A DNA stretch of 64,000 nt from Motacilla alba alba (Eukaryota; Chordata; Aves; Passeriformes; Motacillidae): contig NC_052016.1 in the NCBI RefSeq assembly GCF_015832195.1, positions 82,993,047 to 83,057,046 of the forward strand, written 5' to 3'. The position numbers were made by a program, and so were the translations under genes. Positions 38,754-51,030 of the stretch are shown in pieces. Each line of letters opens with the position of its first letter. Position 1 is the stretch's first letter. The notes beneath the pieces are model-generated. The model was not told the DNA's origin and did no database searches. It saw nothing but the letters and a program-made list of their open reading frames with translations.

Positions 38754-40868
38754 AATGATATGTGCCAGTTTTCAGAACCTCTGTGTCCTTTCACAGCAAA
38801 ATTTTATCAGGATCATCATGTTGAATTTCAGCTGGGCTTTGTGCTGTAACTGCCAGCAGAGAGGTGATACACAATAAGCTGGCTGCCAGCTGGGCTGAGA
38901 GAACTCACAGCAGGGTGGGCAAGTACACGAGAACCCCATGTGGAAGGACACATCCGAAATGCGGCTCTCATCCAGGCGCTCTAAGGATCTCTGGAGTGCA
39001 GTCTCTCCAGCTGCAGCTTTCTCACAATCACAGAGCAAACAGTATGAAATCTTTGGGCCTGCCAGTAAGCAACAAATTTACAAAGGGGAAAGAATATGCC
39101 GTCAGCAATTTGCTCACAGTGCATTGTAAGGTTATGAGAAATCAGGCTAAAAAACCATAGGACCATGATTTTTTAAAAACTTACTGAAATCTCAGTAAGT
39201 GGAGGTGTTCAAGTTTATGCCCCTTTGTTTTATAAAGTCAGCCCACATTACTAAGCTCACAAGGTGAACTCACCATGAGAATTAGCATTCACTGTTTGCC
39301 AAGTTTTCTAGGCCTTATTTCAGGGAGCAGAGATGGTGCTAATTGCAGGGAGTGGGGCTGTGCATCCAAGGAGATATGGGAGTGATATTGTGTGAAGGTA
39401 CCTATTCCACATTCTAATGGGAAGGTTAAACATTCTCTGCTCCCATAATGATAAATCCTTGTCTGTCTGGACCAATGAGCCACTCCTCCAGGAGAGACAT
39501 CATGCCTATGAATAATTCCGGCAACATTTTAAAGCAAATTAGGGTATGGCTTTATGGCATTTTCCACACTATCCTCACACAGAAAGGATTATAGATGTCA
39601 ATTATTTTATCTTTTAAAGACAGAGATGAGATTCTCTGTACATATCTTGATCCACTGCATAGATGAAAATGCTGCTATGATGAGTTTACAAGACCTCTAA
39701 GGCTGATTAATTGCACATAAAATAGTAGTATGAGAGAATCCTGTTAAGAACAAAGAAACTATAAAATGATCCAGATGCAGCTGCATCTCAGCATTACTTC
39801 ATATGCTGCCTGTTAAGCATCTTGCAAATGCTGTTGACTCCTCTTGAATGCAGTTCTTGTTAACTGTACACTAATCTTATTTGTATTCAGTGGCTATGTA
39901 AATTTCTTTTTGTAGGTTTTTTTTTTTTCCCCTGGAGAATTGCACTTGTATACAAGAGATCCTGATGATGTTATTCATATAAGGAACCAATATATTACAC
40001 ACCAAGAGGCATGACAATCAATGCAAAACAGTATTATGAATCTCAGGTGAATGTCTGAGACAATGCTATAGCTTAAAGGAAACAGCATAATCTTAATAAA
40101 CTTATTATCTGAATATAAGCTTCAAAACATATTTTATTGCTCTATCCAATGCGCATTCTGTGGTATTTTGTACTTGCTGTTCTGTTACAGTTAGTGACAT
40201 TAGTCAGTATGTTGATTTTGTACATAAGTTCTGACCTGGCAAAAGACCTAAAACATACTCATATTTAAATCTGAGATACTAATTCAAAACAAAGAGCATC
40301 ACTTAAATACTTTTCTAAATCAGGGTCAGAGTGTCCACAAATAAAATGTAATACAAATATTGAATTTGTGGAAATATATTTTTCCTTTTAAAACTGAATG
40401 AGATTTATTACTTTTACACAGTGGTTTTTGAGTGTTTCACTACTATTTAGCAAAAAACACATAGAAAGAATAAGTTTTTTTTTCTACAGCCAGTGATTCA
40501 TGGCTTTTAGCATGCCAGTGCAAGATGGCATTGTTATCAGAAGTAATGTTAAATAATTAGTGCTCTGAGAGTGCTGTCATGCTCATTGTTATGGCAGATT
40601 AGTAAGGATTACAGATAAAATGTATTTATTTCTTTATTATATAGATAAAAAGAAAAAAATATTGCCAAGTCTAAATCCCTCTTATTTTAAACTATAAAAT
40701 TTCTTTTTGCGGCTAGTGTGCTCAAGAATTGGGACTACTATAATACTTACAACAAAATGATTGAAAATATACATGATTGAATTACGTAACCTGATATTTC
40801 ATTTAAAATTAGATTTTTCTAGAGTTTGAGAGAAGCCTGCATCTCTCTAATACAAGGTTTTGCTCTTC

Positions 40869-40873
40869 CATTG
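40869..40873. repeat. LTR target-site duplication, left copy
   Basis: CATTG, identical to the five bases at 41321-41325 on the other side of the LTR. Confidence 0.8.
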
Positions 40874-41320
40874 TAGCATGGTTTAGGAATGGTGTTCTCC
40901 AATTTATTGCTCCTACCATGGAGCTGCTTTCTCCCTCTCCTTGTCCCCCCTTCCCACTGCGGGTGGCTGGAGAAGAGAATTGGAGGCACAAAAGATAAAG
41001 ATTATGGGGTTAAGAACAATTTAATAGAAATAGCAATAAGGTAAGAAAACCTCATAACATATAGCTATAGAATAGTAGCAGTAACAATGCCAATAACAGA
41101 AGTGCACAAAAGACTGATTTGATTCACATGCAAAATGGTCCTCGGAGCCTAACCCAGCCACGCTACCCTGATTGGAAGAGACCCCTTCTCCTGGGAAGAG
41201 GCTCCCTTCACCCCACCCCTGTCAATAACATTAGGTGGAGTAGAATAACCTCTGTGTCATAGCCATGCCCCCTCCTGGCTACTGCAAAAAACTAACTCTG
41301 TCCTGGTTGGAACCAGGACA
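40874..41320 (-). mobile_element. Solo LTR of an avian endogenous retrovirus (ERVL-like)
   Basis: On the minus strand the element starts TGTCCTGGTT at 41320 and ends near ...AAACCATGCTA at 40874, about 447 bp. It contains a CCAAT box (ccaatcagg) and an AATAAA polyadenylation signal near its end (complement of 40903-40908). Flanking CATTG at 40869-40873 and 41321-41325 is a perfect 5-bp target-site duplication, the size made by class III (ERVL) elements. The TGTCCTGGTT opening and ACCA-ending terminus match LTRs abundant in songbirds. No internal retroviral region and no second LTR are present, so this is a solo LTR left by recombination. The last dinucleotide is TA in place of the usual CA. 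The exact family name would need a repeat library. Confidence 0.85.
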
Positions 41321-41325
41321 CATTG
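41321..41325. repeat. LTR target-site duplication, right copy
   Basis: CATTG, identical to the five bases at 40869-40873. It directly follows the LTR terminus ccaggaca. Confidence 0.8.
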
Positions 41326-42540
41326 CAATCACAAAATATCCAAAAAGATTCACTTTTGGATATTACACAGATGTCATTAATCCTAAGAGTATTAAAACTG
41401 GTAGAAATCTGGGTGGTTTGGTTTGAGATACCACTGAAGTGGATTTCCCTGCATACTGAAACTACTCAGTATCTAAAAATTAGGACACTGAAGTGCTCGT
41501 TTTCTGGGCATCTGAATCTTCTAATGTCACTAAATTACTGTCTGGAGACAGAGGTGATTTTTTTTTTCCTGAGACTATGTAAATCTTACTTTAGGAAATT
41601 CCAAACTATCTAGAGTACAGCTATGCCTATACTTCTGGTCTATATTTATTTCACTGGGGCTTGCAAGCCGACATGATACTTTGGGAAGTTCTCTTTCTCC
41701 TTGTTTTGAAATTATTTGTGTACTTACACCTGACAGTCTCAGAGCATTCTTCTTCCAGAACAGTTAGGTAACACATTGGGGTGTTTTGAGAACCATCAGC
41801 CCGGTGATGAGAGGGGGAGGATCTTAGAATAAAGCTAGCTTTGACTGGTATGTCCACTCTGACTTCTTCTTTGTTTTGTTTCTCCTACATCAAGCCAAGC
41901 TAAAAGCATAGAATTCTTATTGATTAATTATGAATTTTTCTATCTATAAAAACCAGTCTGCTGCCCTTAGAAGAACAGAGTTGGATCTCTATAGAGAAAA
42001 AGCTTATGGCAGCATGGCTATAGGGAAAGAAACCCAGATTTTCAAATGGTTGTTTGTAAAATACAGAGAAAATTTGAGAAGGAGCATAGCGCGCTCCCTT
42101 CCTATGTGGAAAGTGCAAAAATTAGAATTGTTTCTGAAGAATAGCAGCTGTTAGAAACTTCCTGACTCAGAAAAGTTGCTCTAGATGAAAAAGAATTGAG
42201 TATTGACAAATAAACATTAATTGATCATAAAATGAAAGGATAAAAATGCTTAGATATGAGTTGATGTAACTGGGTTGTATTTAGTCCAGTCTGAAAAAGG
42301 TTTGAGTACATCCTAGGTTGATTTGAAAAAGTGTTCCCAGTTTCCATATGTCCACAACCCAAGAAGTATACTGAAAGAGTGATGAAGAATGTCATAATAA
42401 TTTTTAGAAGTAATTAAAATATGTCCCATAGGAAGAGAATAAAGGAGTGAAGTCTATTTCTTTTGGGGGGAAAAAAGCATAAAAGGTGGTTTAATCACGG
42501 ATTTTACACACACAAGTGTGGAACAGCATTTTGATGATTC

Positions 42541-42700
42541 CTCTTAATTGACTAAGACGCATAAAGATCCTCTGGCTGGAAGCTGAAACTCCACAAATTC
42601 AGGCTCTATTCACTAAACACATTTTTAATTGCGAGGGTAATTATCCATAGAAACAGCTATTCAAAGGCTATGATGGCCTCCCTAGCACTTGAAGTTTTGA
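42541..42700. promoter_or_regulatory. Candidate conserved noncoding element
   Basis: Repeat-free segment with tttttaattgcgagggtaat, ccatagaaacagctattc and a tatgatggcc segment. It has more complex composition than its surroundings and no coding potential. Whether it is conserved is unknown. Confidence 0.2.
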
Positions 42701-43111
42701 ATATTAAATTGGATATTTTTTGAAATAGCTTTCTCAAAAAGCTTTGTGTTTTTAACCTAGTTATTTTTTGGCTGTGTTTTGCTGTGTCTTGATATCAGAT
42801 GGCTGCAATGACCCCTTCTAGGTTTAAAAATCTACCAATGTAAAGGGAAAGTACTGAATTTTAATAAGTGAAAACTTAGTCTGATCAAACTAATTTGCTA
42901 AATAGCATGGCCCCACTTGGAACACCTAGATAAGACAGCACAGACTAGGTTCAGTGAGGGAGATTTGTCTTTAAGTAATTTTTATAGCATTTTGATCCTA
43001 TACTCAAGGGAACTGAAAGACCATCAGAGAATAATTTAATATGTAATATAGTAGAAGGTATGTAAGCTGTGTAGAATGCCTGATATTATTATTAATTGTA
43101 GAAAGACATAA

Positions 43112-43490
43112 TGTGTTGGGTTGAAAGGGACCTTAAAGATGATGTAGTTTCAACACCCCTGACACAGGCAAGGGCACCTTCTATTAGCCCAAGTTGGTCA
43201 AAGCTCCATCCAGCCTGGCCTTGAACACTTCCAGGCATGGGCATCCTCAGTTTCTCTGGGCAGCCAGTACCTCATCACCCTCACAGTAAAGAATTTTTTC
43301 CTAATATCTAATATAGCCCTACTTTCATTCAGTTTAACGCCTTTCCCCCTTGTCCTATCGCCACTTGCCTGTATGAAAAGTACCTCTTCATATTTCTTTT
43401 AAGCCCCCTTTAGGTACTGAAAGGCTGCCCTAAGATCTTCCCAGAGTGTTTTCTTCTCCTGTCTGAACAATCCCAACTCTCTGAACTCTA
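43112..43490 (-). mobile_element. CR1 LINE 3'-end copy, - strand
   Basis: The + strand starts with the complement of the CR1 3' end (tgttgggttgaaagggacct, then taaagatgatgtagttt) and continues through ctccatccagcctggccttgaacacttccagg, tctctgggcagcc, gaattttttcctaatatcta and cttgtcctatcgcc. It ends near tcccaactctctgaactc. It is 5'-truncated and non-coding. The shared block ctccatccagcctggccttg with the copy at 48.6 kb suggests the same or a related CR1 subfamily. Confidence 0.92.
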
Positions 43491-44691
43491 TTAATGCTGT
43501 AATTTTATAACATGTATAAGACCTCTGTCCTAGACTACAGACCCCATGTGTTTGGTACTATACAAATATGGATTTTTGCTTCACAAACTCTGTGTGTGGA
43601 GGTAAAAATCTCCATCTTGCTTTGTCTGCATACCTGTATCAGGACAAACCATGTCTCTTCAAATCACAGCCTATGCCTCACGTTGTTTCTAATTCAGGGA
43701 TATTGTTTTTCATTCAGGCTAAGTGGATGGAAATGGCTGTGCCCATGACCCATGAAAGAAAAAAATCCCTTCCAATTCTTTTTAATTTCATAATGTAAAA
43801 TAGTTCTTCAGATCATGAAAAACATAATCTTCAAGACCTCATCTTCAGAGTAAGCCTGGTGATAAGATGTAGAGCCTTCCTGTTTACTGAACAGGAGCTG
43901 TGGAGCTGTATTGCAGAGTATAACCTGGATTCAAGCAGCAGAATACCCTGCTGGGAGTTTCAAAGCATACACAGGTTTGGAAAGTGTACTGTATTCTCAA
44001 AGAAAGCATTAGAACAATAAAAACTTTTTGATTTTGATATAACCTTTGCTTGAATGAAAAGAAAGAACAATAATTCCTCTTTCAGTACAGTTAAACCTTT
44101 CCAATAGTTCAGCCAAATGGGAAATTTCTTTATTCAAATTCCTCCCCCCCTTCAAGGGGGCCAGTTAAAACCCCTTTTTTGTTGGAAAAATCACCTTGAT
44201 ACTTCAGAAACCCCTGTGATATCTGAAGTAGGCACATTTCTTGTTCAGTGAATCAGTTCTTGCAGTGTTAGGTGCACAAGCTGCATGCTGGATTTCAAAG
44301 GTAGGATGATTGTGGAATCAACTGATCTGGAAAGATTTCTCCATGGAAGGCAGATTTGTTTAAAAGATACTTTGAATATGCATTTAGCATCGGTGAATAG
44401 TCAAACATGGATATTTGAATCAGACAAACCATTTGTTATTTATGAATGTCAGATTACAAAAAATAATTTGAATTTATGACACTAAGGTTTAAACAAACAT
44501 CAACCTAAATGTATGTAAGCCTGAAAGTCCTTATGAGCGTTTCAATAAATGACGCCATCCTTGCTACTTCAAAAAACCAGGTCACTTATTTTTGCACCAG
44601 TAATGATATAGGAGATTTGAATGAGGCATTTTTATTAAAATGCTTCCATAGGGTATTAAAAAGACTTATGTAAATGGCATTTGCAAATACA

Positions 44692-44738
44692 CAGAATGGT
44701 TTCCGTTGGAAGGGACATTAAAGATCATCTAGTTTATT
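44692..44738 (-). mobile_element. Very short CR1 3'-end fragment, - strand
   Basis: About 47 bp (agaatggtttccgttggaag, then ggacattaaagatcatctag) match only the extreme 3' end of CR1. This is either a severely 5'-truncated insertion or the remnant of a deleted copy. Confidence 0.75.
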
Positions 44739-47700
44739 AAAAGTAAATGCAATCCATACTGCAGTGTGTGACGCTGTATCAAGTTGTACATCTTGTTGCA
44801 TTTGCCTGAGAAGCAAGCATGTAAAACTTTGTCTCTTTGCTTATCCTTTTCAGCACAAAAAGTACATCACAAAAAAAGATAATATTTGTATTGTTTGCTG
44901 AGAAACAGCAGGAATTTTTTTAAGTTGAAAGCAAAACAGAGTCAGGGCTCTGTGGGAGACTATAGACATTGAATTATCATATATTTGGAAGTACCCAATA
45001 ATAAGCTGTGTGCAGACTAAAGCTATGACTAAAGCTTTTTTGAATGCTCTAGGTGCAACACCAAGCATAATTTTCAGTCCTCTGCTCATTATAAAAGAGA
45101 ATAAAGGGTTGAAATTATTGAAAAACATGCAGTTGGCTTCAAAACAGTTACTTGTCAATGTATTTAAAATACAAGTATTTGAAATGACATTAAGTATTAG
45201 CAAAGTAAAAGACCAGTTGCTCCTTACAGGGTGTTTCTTATGTAATCCATGCAGAAACAAGGTAGGAAGAAAGACAAATAGGTAACTATCTTAAAGTACT
45301 TAGATAATGTAATTTCAGAAACATTTATGATCATTATATGTTTGTTTATTTTCTTCTGCATTTGTAAGTTTGAAAAGTAGTTCTACTGAAATAAATGTTG
45401 ATGTAGGGAAGAGATGCTGGCTGATTTGATGTAAATCCCTCCAAGCATATAAATAAAGCTTAAAATGTTGGTCTGTACTAGTCACAGAGCTTGTGGGGGC
45501 TTATTTTCAACACCAGCACCTTAAAAAGCAGAATTGCCATGTGCTGTCACCTTGTCCACTGCAGGACGTGGAAACAGTACCAGGTAACCTCTAATACTGC
45601 AAGATGTGATTGCAGTGGTCCTTAATGAGGTACAGGCTGAACTTTCTTCTATAACCTTGGGACCCTTCACTCCCAAGCTGTCTCTGGACAGAAGCACTAA
45701 TTTTGTTTCATTATCCTAATATGTGGCTCTGTTTACATCCTGCTTTTCAGCAAAGGTTCAGCTCTGGGCTGTGGCCCTACCAGGTGGAAATGCATCCAAA
45801 GTCAGCAGGGAGGCAGATGGCAGCAGATTCTCTGGGTTGTGGCAACCATTAGTAACTGTCACTTTTCAGCTCAGACCTGCATAGTTTCTTGTTTCCAGAT
45901 GGCTCTCTTCAAGCATTGGGGTTTGTTGCTGGTTAGATCTCAGGAGCAGTGGGGGAACAAAGCCTTTGCACAGTGAGGCTGAGGTATCGGCCTGTGTGCT
46001 GTAAAATTAGCTGCCTTCCAGGACAGGAGCCTGATGACACTCTTCCACTCCTCCTCTGTCCTGGGCCTGAGAGACCTTTCTCTTTAAGCAGTAGTCTCAG
46101 ATTAAAGAGGCAGTTAGCAATTGTCTGCTATGAATAGAAATGCTCCTGTAGCCACGTCCTCTTCTCTGGTGGAAAAAGATAAGAGCTGAGGTCAGATGAG
46201 AGCTGAGTCTTGGCATCTACTCTGTGTGTTAGAGCTTGACTGGGTGGCAGGTTTGCCTTGTGGTCTCCAGGCATTACAACATGGATACTTAAGTGCCAAG
46301 CAATCAAATGGTGTGCAGTCTGAACAAATTAGGATCTAAGCCCAAACTGTGCCCACTGTAAATATATTATACTGTGGTAAATATTATAAAACTATAAATA
46401 TGTATTAACAATTACCTTAACACTGCAACACTCAGATAACCTTTAGTTCTCACCCAGGGCATTTCTCCCTTCTAAATATTATTTTTATTTAACCACCACC
46501 TCCTTCCCCTTTTGCATGCTTGCATCCTCTCATGTGAATCTTCTCGGACATTAAATCATCTGAGAATATCCTTCTCCTTACCCATTTCATTAGCTGCACT
46601 CCCAGCCTTATCTCCAGCCTGTGTTATTTTATCTGTCACTGTATTGCCTTTTGCCCTTGACTGCAAAAATTGAAGAGTAGTTTGGAAAATATCTTTCACA
46701 CTGTGAATAAGCTGTAATAAAAACATTGGTTTTCCAACATAATGTCTCTTGACACAGAACAATTTATGTTCTTGGAGTGCTTGCTTGCCCTTCCCTCTGT
46801 TTCCTTCCTGAAATCGGTCTTTAATTAAGACTTTTTGCCCTCTGTCCTGTTTGTTTCTTTCCATCTAGAAATCGGTCATTAATACGTTTATCCAATTAAA
46901 TATCAGAGTGGCTTTTATGTCAAGTGGGACATCCTAAAGTCAGATTCTCTGATTTCTGTTCTTCCGGTGTCTATACTATTAACATAATCTTTAAGTCAAT
47001 TTTTCCCTAATCACTTTTTGAATTATGAATATTATTATTTTCCTGTTTTCTACATATATTTTCACTTAGAAAAGTTTGACTTTTTAAATTCCTTTCTTTT
47101 GGACTTCTCAAGAATAAACCTTACTCTCAAGTGCTGGATTCTGTTCCTAGTTTCAAACACCAGATATCACTTCAGAGTTTAAACCAGTACCACTATTCTG
47201 TGCTACAGATGCACTCTCCCTATGCTCTATAGGTTGTCAAGCTTGGTTAAGAAATCAGAAGAAATTGCTATTATCCATAGATAAACTGTGGACTACACTT
47301 CTCTGAATTTCATCTCGTCAATTGGCAATACATCCTCTTTCCAGAAAACTAATCCTACTGTTCCCACTGATCATTTTGTACAAGTGTTTGGAGAGGGACT
47401 ATTCTTCGTGGTTATCCTGTGTTGAAAACCACTGTACTATTTACAGGTTCCTGTCTGGTGGGTTTTTTTTAAGGTTAACAGAATTGAAGCTACTTGATTT
47501 CAGTCGGAAGGACAGTGAAGATAATCTTTCTTAACTTCAAGATAAAACTATTTTTACAGTATCAGTGTGAAACGCTTTTGGTCTCACTTTATCATTTTTT
47601 GCCTTTCTGCGCAAGGAGAAAGGGCAGCTAATGCAGTATTGCTATCCTCTTATTCCTTCCTCCTACAAAACATCTATTTCTACTGGAGGTGGCAGTTAAC

Positions 47701-48182
47701 ATTGTTTGTCCCACTTTACCTCGATTAAAGTAGCAGGAGGAAATCATGTGTCCTGGGGAGCTGCTCTTTCTCTATTAAGCGAGTGAGTGGGCTGCACCTG
47801 GAGTTATAACATCCTTCCTTTCTTCTGCTTCAAGGTCAGTGGGACTGCCTGATTGATAAATAATGTCTTTGTCCACTGCTGTCATGCAGTTCAAAATGCA
47901 ACTTCTCAGAAGGGATGAAAATCAGGAGCAAATTGAGTCTGGTTTTTTTTTTTCCCATAAAGAACAGTAAATTATTACAGTAACATTGTATGACCATTTG
48001 TTATATTAGGTCTACTTGCAAAGCCGATTGCCTCAACAGGAATGGCAGAATGTGATATATTATTTGTGGAATGGGAAATACATCATGGTCATTACAACTC
48101 TGTTGAAACAAACCTCCTAGTAAGTAATAAAAAGATACACAATGAAATTATGAAAGGAGCATACTCAGGCAAATAATCAGAG

Positions 48183-48562
48183 AGATGGAGCACCTCTACT
48201 ATCAGGAAAGGCTGAGTGTTTTATCAGCCTGGAGATGACAAAGCTCTAAACAGACTTTATTGAGGCTTTTAGGTATTTAAAGAGGACTTCTAAGAAAGAT
48301 AGGGTCAAACATTTCAGTTGGGGATGTAGAGATAGCACAAGAGGTGATGATTTTAAAATAAAATCAGATAGGTTCAGAGGAAACAGAAGGATGTAATATT
48401 TTTCTTATGAGGGTGGTGAAATGCTGAAACAGGTTGCCCTGCCACCTGGAGGTGATAGATGCCTCATCTCTGGAAACATTCAAGGTCAGGTTGGATGAGG
48501 CTCTGAGCAGCCTGTTTTACTTGAAGATGCCTCTCCTCATTACAGGAAAGTTGGACTAGGTT
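48183..48562 (+). mobile_element. CR1 LINE 3' part, + strand
   Basis: Landmarks in order are gagcacctctactatcaggaaagg, cctggagatgacaaagctct, tatttaaagaggacttctaagaaagatagggt, tgaaacaggttgccctgcc and tcaaggtcaggttggatgaggctctgagcagcct, ending at aaagttggactagg. The final bases of CR1 and its repeat tail are missing because a minus-strand CR1 begins immediately afterwards. The copy is decayed and non-coding. Confidence 0.88.
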
Positions 48563-49335
48563 GCTTAAAGCTCCATCCAGCCTGGCCTTGAACACTTCCA
48601 GGCATTGGGCATCCTCAGCTTCTCTGGGCAACCATGTCCATGTCACCAATAACGCTCAACAGAGCTGTTCCCAGTACTGACCCCTGAGGCACGCCACTCC
48701 TCACTGGTCTCCACCTGGGTATTAAGTCATCTGTTAAATCCATGTCTCTCCATGTTAGGGTACCCTCTCATCGAGGGTAAAGGATGTTGTGCAGAGAAAT
48801 GTCAAATGCTTTACACAAGTCCAGGTAGAAGGTGTCAGTCACTCTTCCATTATCCACTAGTGCTGTAACACTGTCATTGAAATTTGCCTTAGAATTTTTC
48901 AAACACCATTTTCCTTTGGTGAAGTCTTATTGGCTGTCACCAACCTGTCACCTCTGTTTTTCTTGGGCCTTACCATCATTCCAGGGGCTTCTGCTCCTTG
49001 AATTTGCCAGGCACAGAACTGAGACTGATTGGCCTGTACTTTTTTCCTTTTAAAAAATGGGGTTATATTTCCTCCTTTCCTATCAGGGGAACTTCACCAG
49101 CATGCCATGACTTCTCAAACATGGCTAGCGGCTTAGCACCTTCACTACATGTTTCCTCCAGATCTTCTGGATGCATCTCATCAGGTCCCATTGACTTGTA
49201 CACATTCAGGTTCCTTAGATGGTCTAGAGCCTGATCTTCTGCTGTGGTGGGCAGTAATGAATTCTGCCAGTCCCAGCCTTTCAGTTCTCTGAATTGGGTG
49301 ATGTGGTGAGGGCACGTGCCAGTAAAGAGTAAAGG
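48563..49335 (-). mobile_element. CR1 LINE, - strand, internally deleted, with reverse-transcriptase remnants
   Basis: The first 80 bp are the complement of the CR1 3' end (ctccatccagcctggccttg, cttctctgggcaacc). At about 48640 the sequence jumps into complement of ORF2 (ctgttcccagtactgacccctgagg), skipping the region that normally lies between. A minus-strand frame over 49063-49380 keeps reverse-transcriptase sequence with LDHLRNLNVYKSMGPDEMHPEDLEE and FEKSWHAGEVP, then breaks. The element is therefore a decayed retrotransposon fragment, formed by internal deletion or by two nested fragments. Confidence 0.88.
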
Positions 49336-51012
49336 GAAAATAATTTTTGTGTCTGCAAGGTTTATATCCACAATGGACAAAAAACAATTCCAGTGATGGT
49401 TTCTTTTAACATATGTGTATGTCTTTGTCTACTCACTAAATGTCAGACTTCTGCAGTCTGGAGGGGGATCTCACCAACTCAGAAATAATTTTTTGCAAAT
49501 TTTATCTATTTTACTTGTTGATTGGATCCTGTGCTATGAGATCTGGAACACTAACCCCAGCTATCTTTGGAGTCAGTGCCCATGTGGCACCAGAATTAAG
49601 GAAAACAAGCTTATTCATTTACATACTTTGCATATTTATAAACCCACCTTCTTTCTGTATCAGTAAAAACTGGGTGCAGAGGCAAATGAGCCTGTCTCCA
49701 TTGATTTTAAAGAGCCTGACATGACTGACATTAGCAGAGGTTTTGGTCTGCTGTGTTTAGCTCTGGTTTACACTGAGTCACATAAAGCCAGGAAACATGA
49801 TGTTGCAATTGCTTAGAAGTGTTTTAAATCTTCTCTTGAGAAGCTTCTGCACAACAGTGCTAATTTCAAGTCTGTGAAACTTTACAAGCAAAAGAACTGG
49901 GATCAAGCAAAAGCAGCACTGGACCTATGAAATAAGCCTGAAAATTATTTCTAGCAGAGAGTATTGGGATGTAGCTAGCAAAAACTGCCACAAGATCTGA
50001 AGTTACATTGCTCTGGCCACTGCATAGGTGGAACGGGACCTCCAAGATACATTTCTGCTGGAATATTATTTCTTGATTTATTTTTCATCTTCCCCTGCAG
50101 CTGGAGACTCTCCCTCAGTTTTAATGAAAATAAAAACATAGCTGGGTAGGAACATGATCTCCTGGAAAACAATGAATTCTTCACACTTCATGGAATAACA
50201 TAAAAAAAGAGAACCCACAGTAGGGTATCAAAGATTACACAGAGGAGTCAGTGACTGACAGAAATAAAGTAAGGAGCGCTGGCTGAAAACACAATCTTGG
50301 GGAAACACAGTCTCACAGGAGGTTTTTCTGAGGAATAATGAGGGTGGCTCCAAACACAATTTCCTGGGGAGGGGATGAGATGAGTTGTATAACTGCAAGT
50401 GCACTGATATGCAGGCTCATGTTGTTCTGGTCACCTGCCAGACCAAGACACCCCTGAAGCATGTGGTAAGGGATTTGGGAATGGTAGCTGTTGGCAACCA
50501 AATAACTGATCCTCATGGACTTCACTGCAGATGTTTCCATGTGCATGCATGTGAGTGTGCGTGTTCATTATATACAAATATGGACACGTGTCTATTGTTT
50601 GTGTGACTATCAAAGGTTTAACAGGGTAATTAAATAGGTGGAAGTACTGTGTTACTGACATGAGTTCTTGAAATTAATTGATTTAAGCATTGTTTTTGAG
50701 GACATTATCAACTTGAAATCTCACCTGCATCTCAAAGTATTTTTACTGTTTAAAGGCATATGTTAATATATGATAACTATCAGGTAATAGAGCTTGAAAA
50801 ATTTCACCTGTTGTTCTGTTTATTTAGCGTGTGTGACAGCATTTTATATATGGTGGGTTTCCCCAGCTACCCCGTGTCACCGTTAGTTGTAGAGATCTTG
50901 TTCAAAACAAAGAGGAAAATCATTTTCAAGGGAAAAAAATTTGTGTCTTTCTCTCCTTACTACCTCTCCTTGATCCAGATTTATTTTAAAACCTGGCTCT
51001 AAATGTAAGCAT

Positions 51013-51030
51013 AAAAAAAAAAAAAAAAAA
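51013..51030. repeat. Poly(A) tract
   Basis: About 18 A residues between aagcat and ctgagg. No retrocopy body is recognisable next to it. Confidence 0.85.

Noticed and set aside
44850..45260. 136-codon minus-strand frame with hydrophobic stretches
   Set aside because: The AT-rich sequence yields Phe/Leu/Ile-rich translation on this strand, there is no known domain, and a competing + frame spans the same bases. Most likely chance.
49063..49380. Reverse-transcriptase-like frame as a possible functional gene
   Set aside because: It is a broken piece of CR1 ORF2 without the catalytic motifs, so it is annotated as part of the mobile element and not as a gene.
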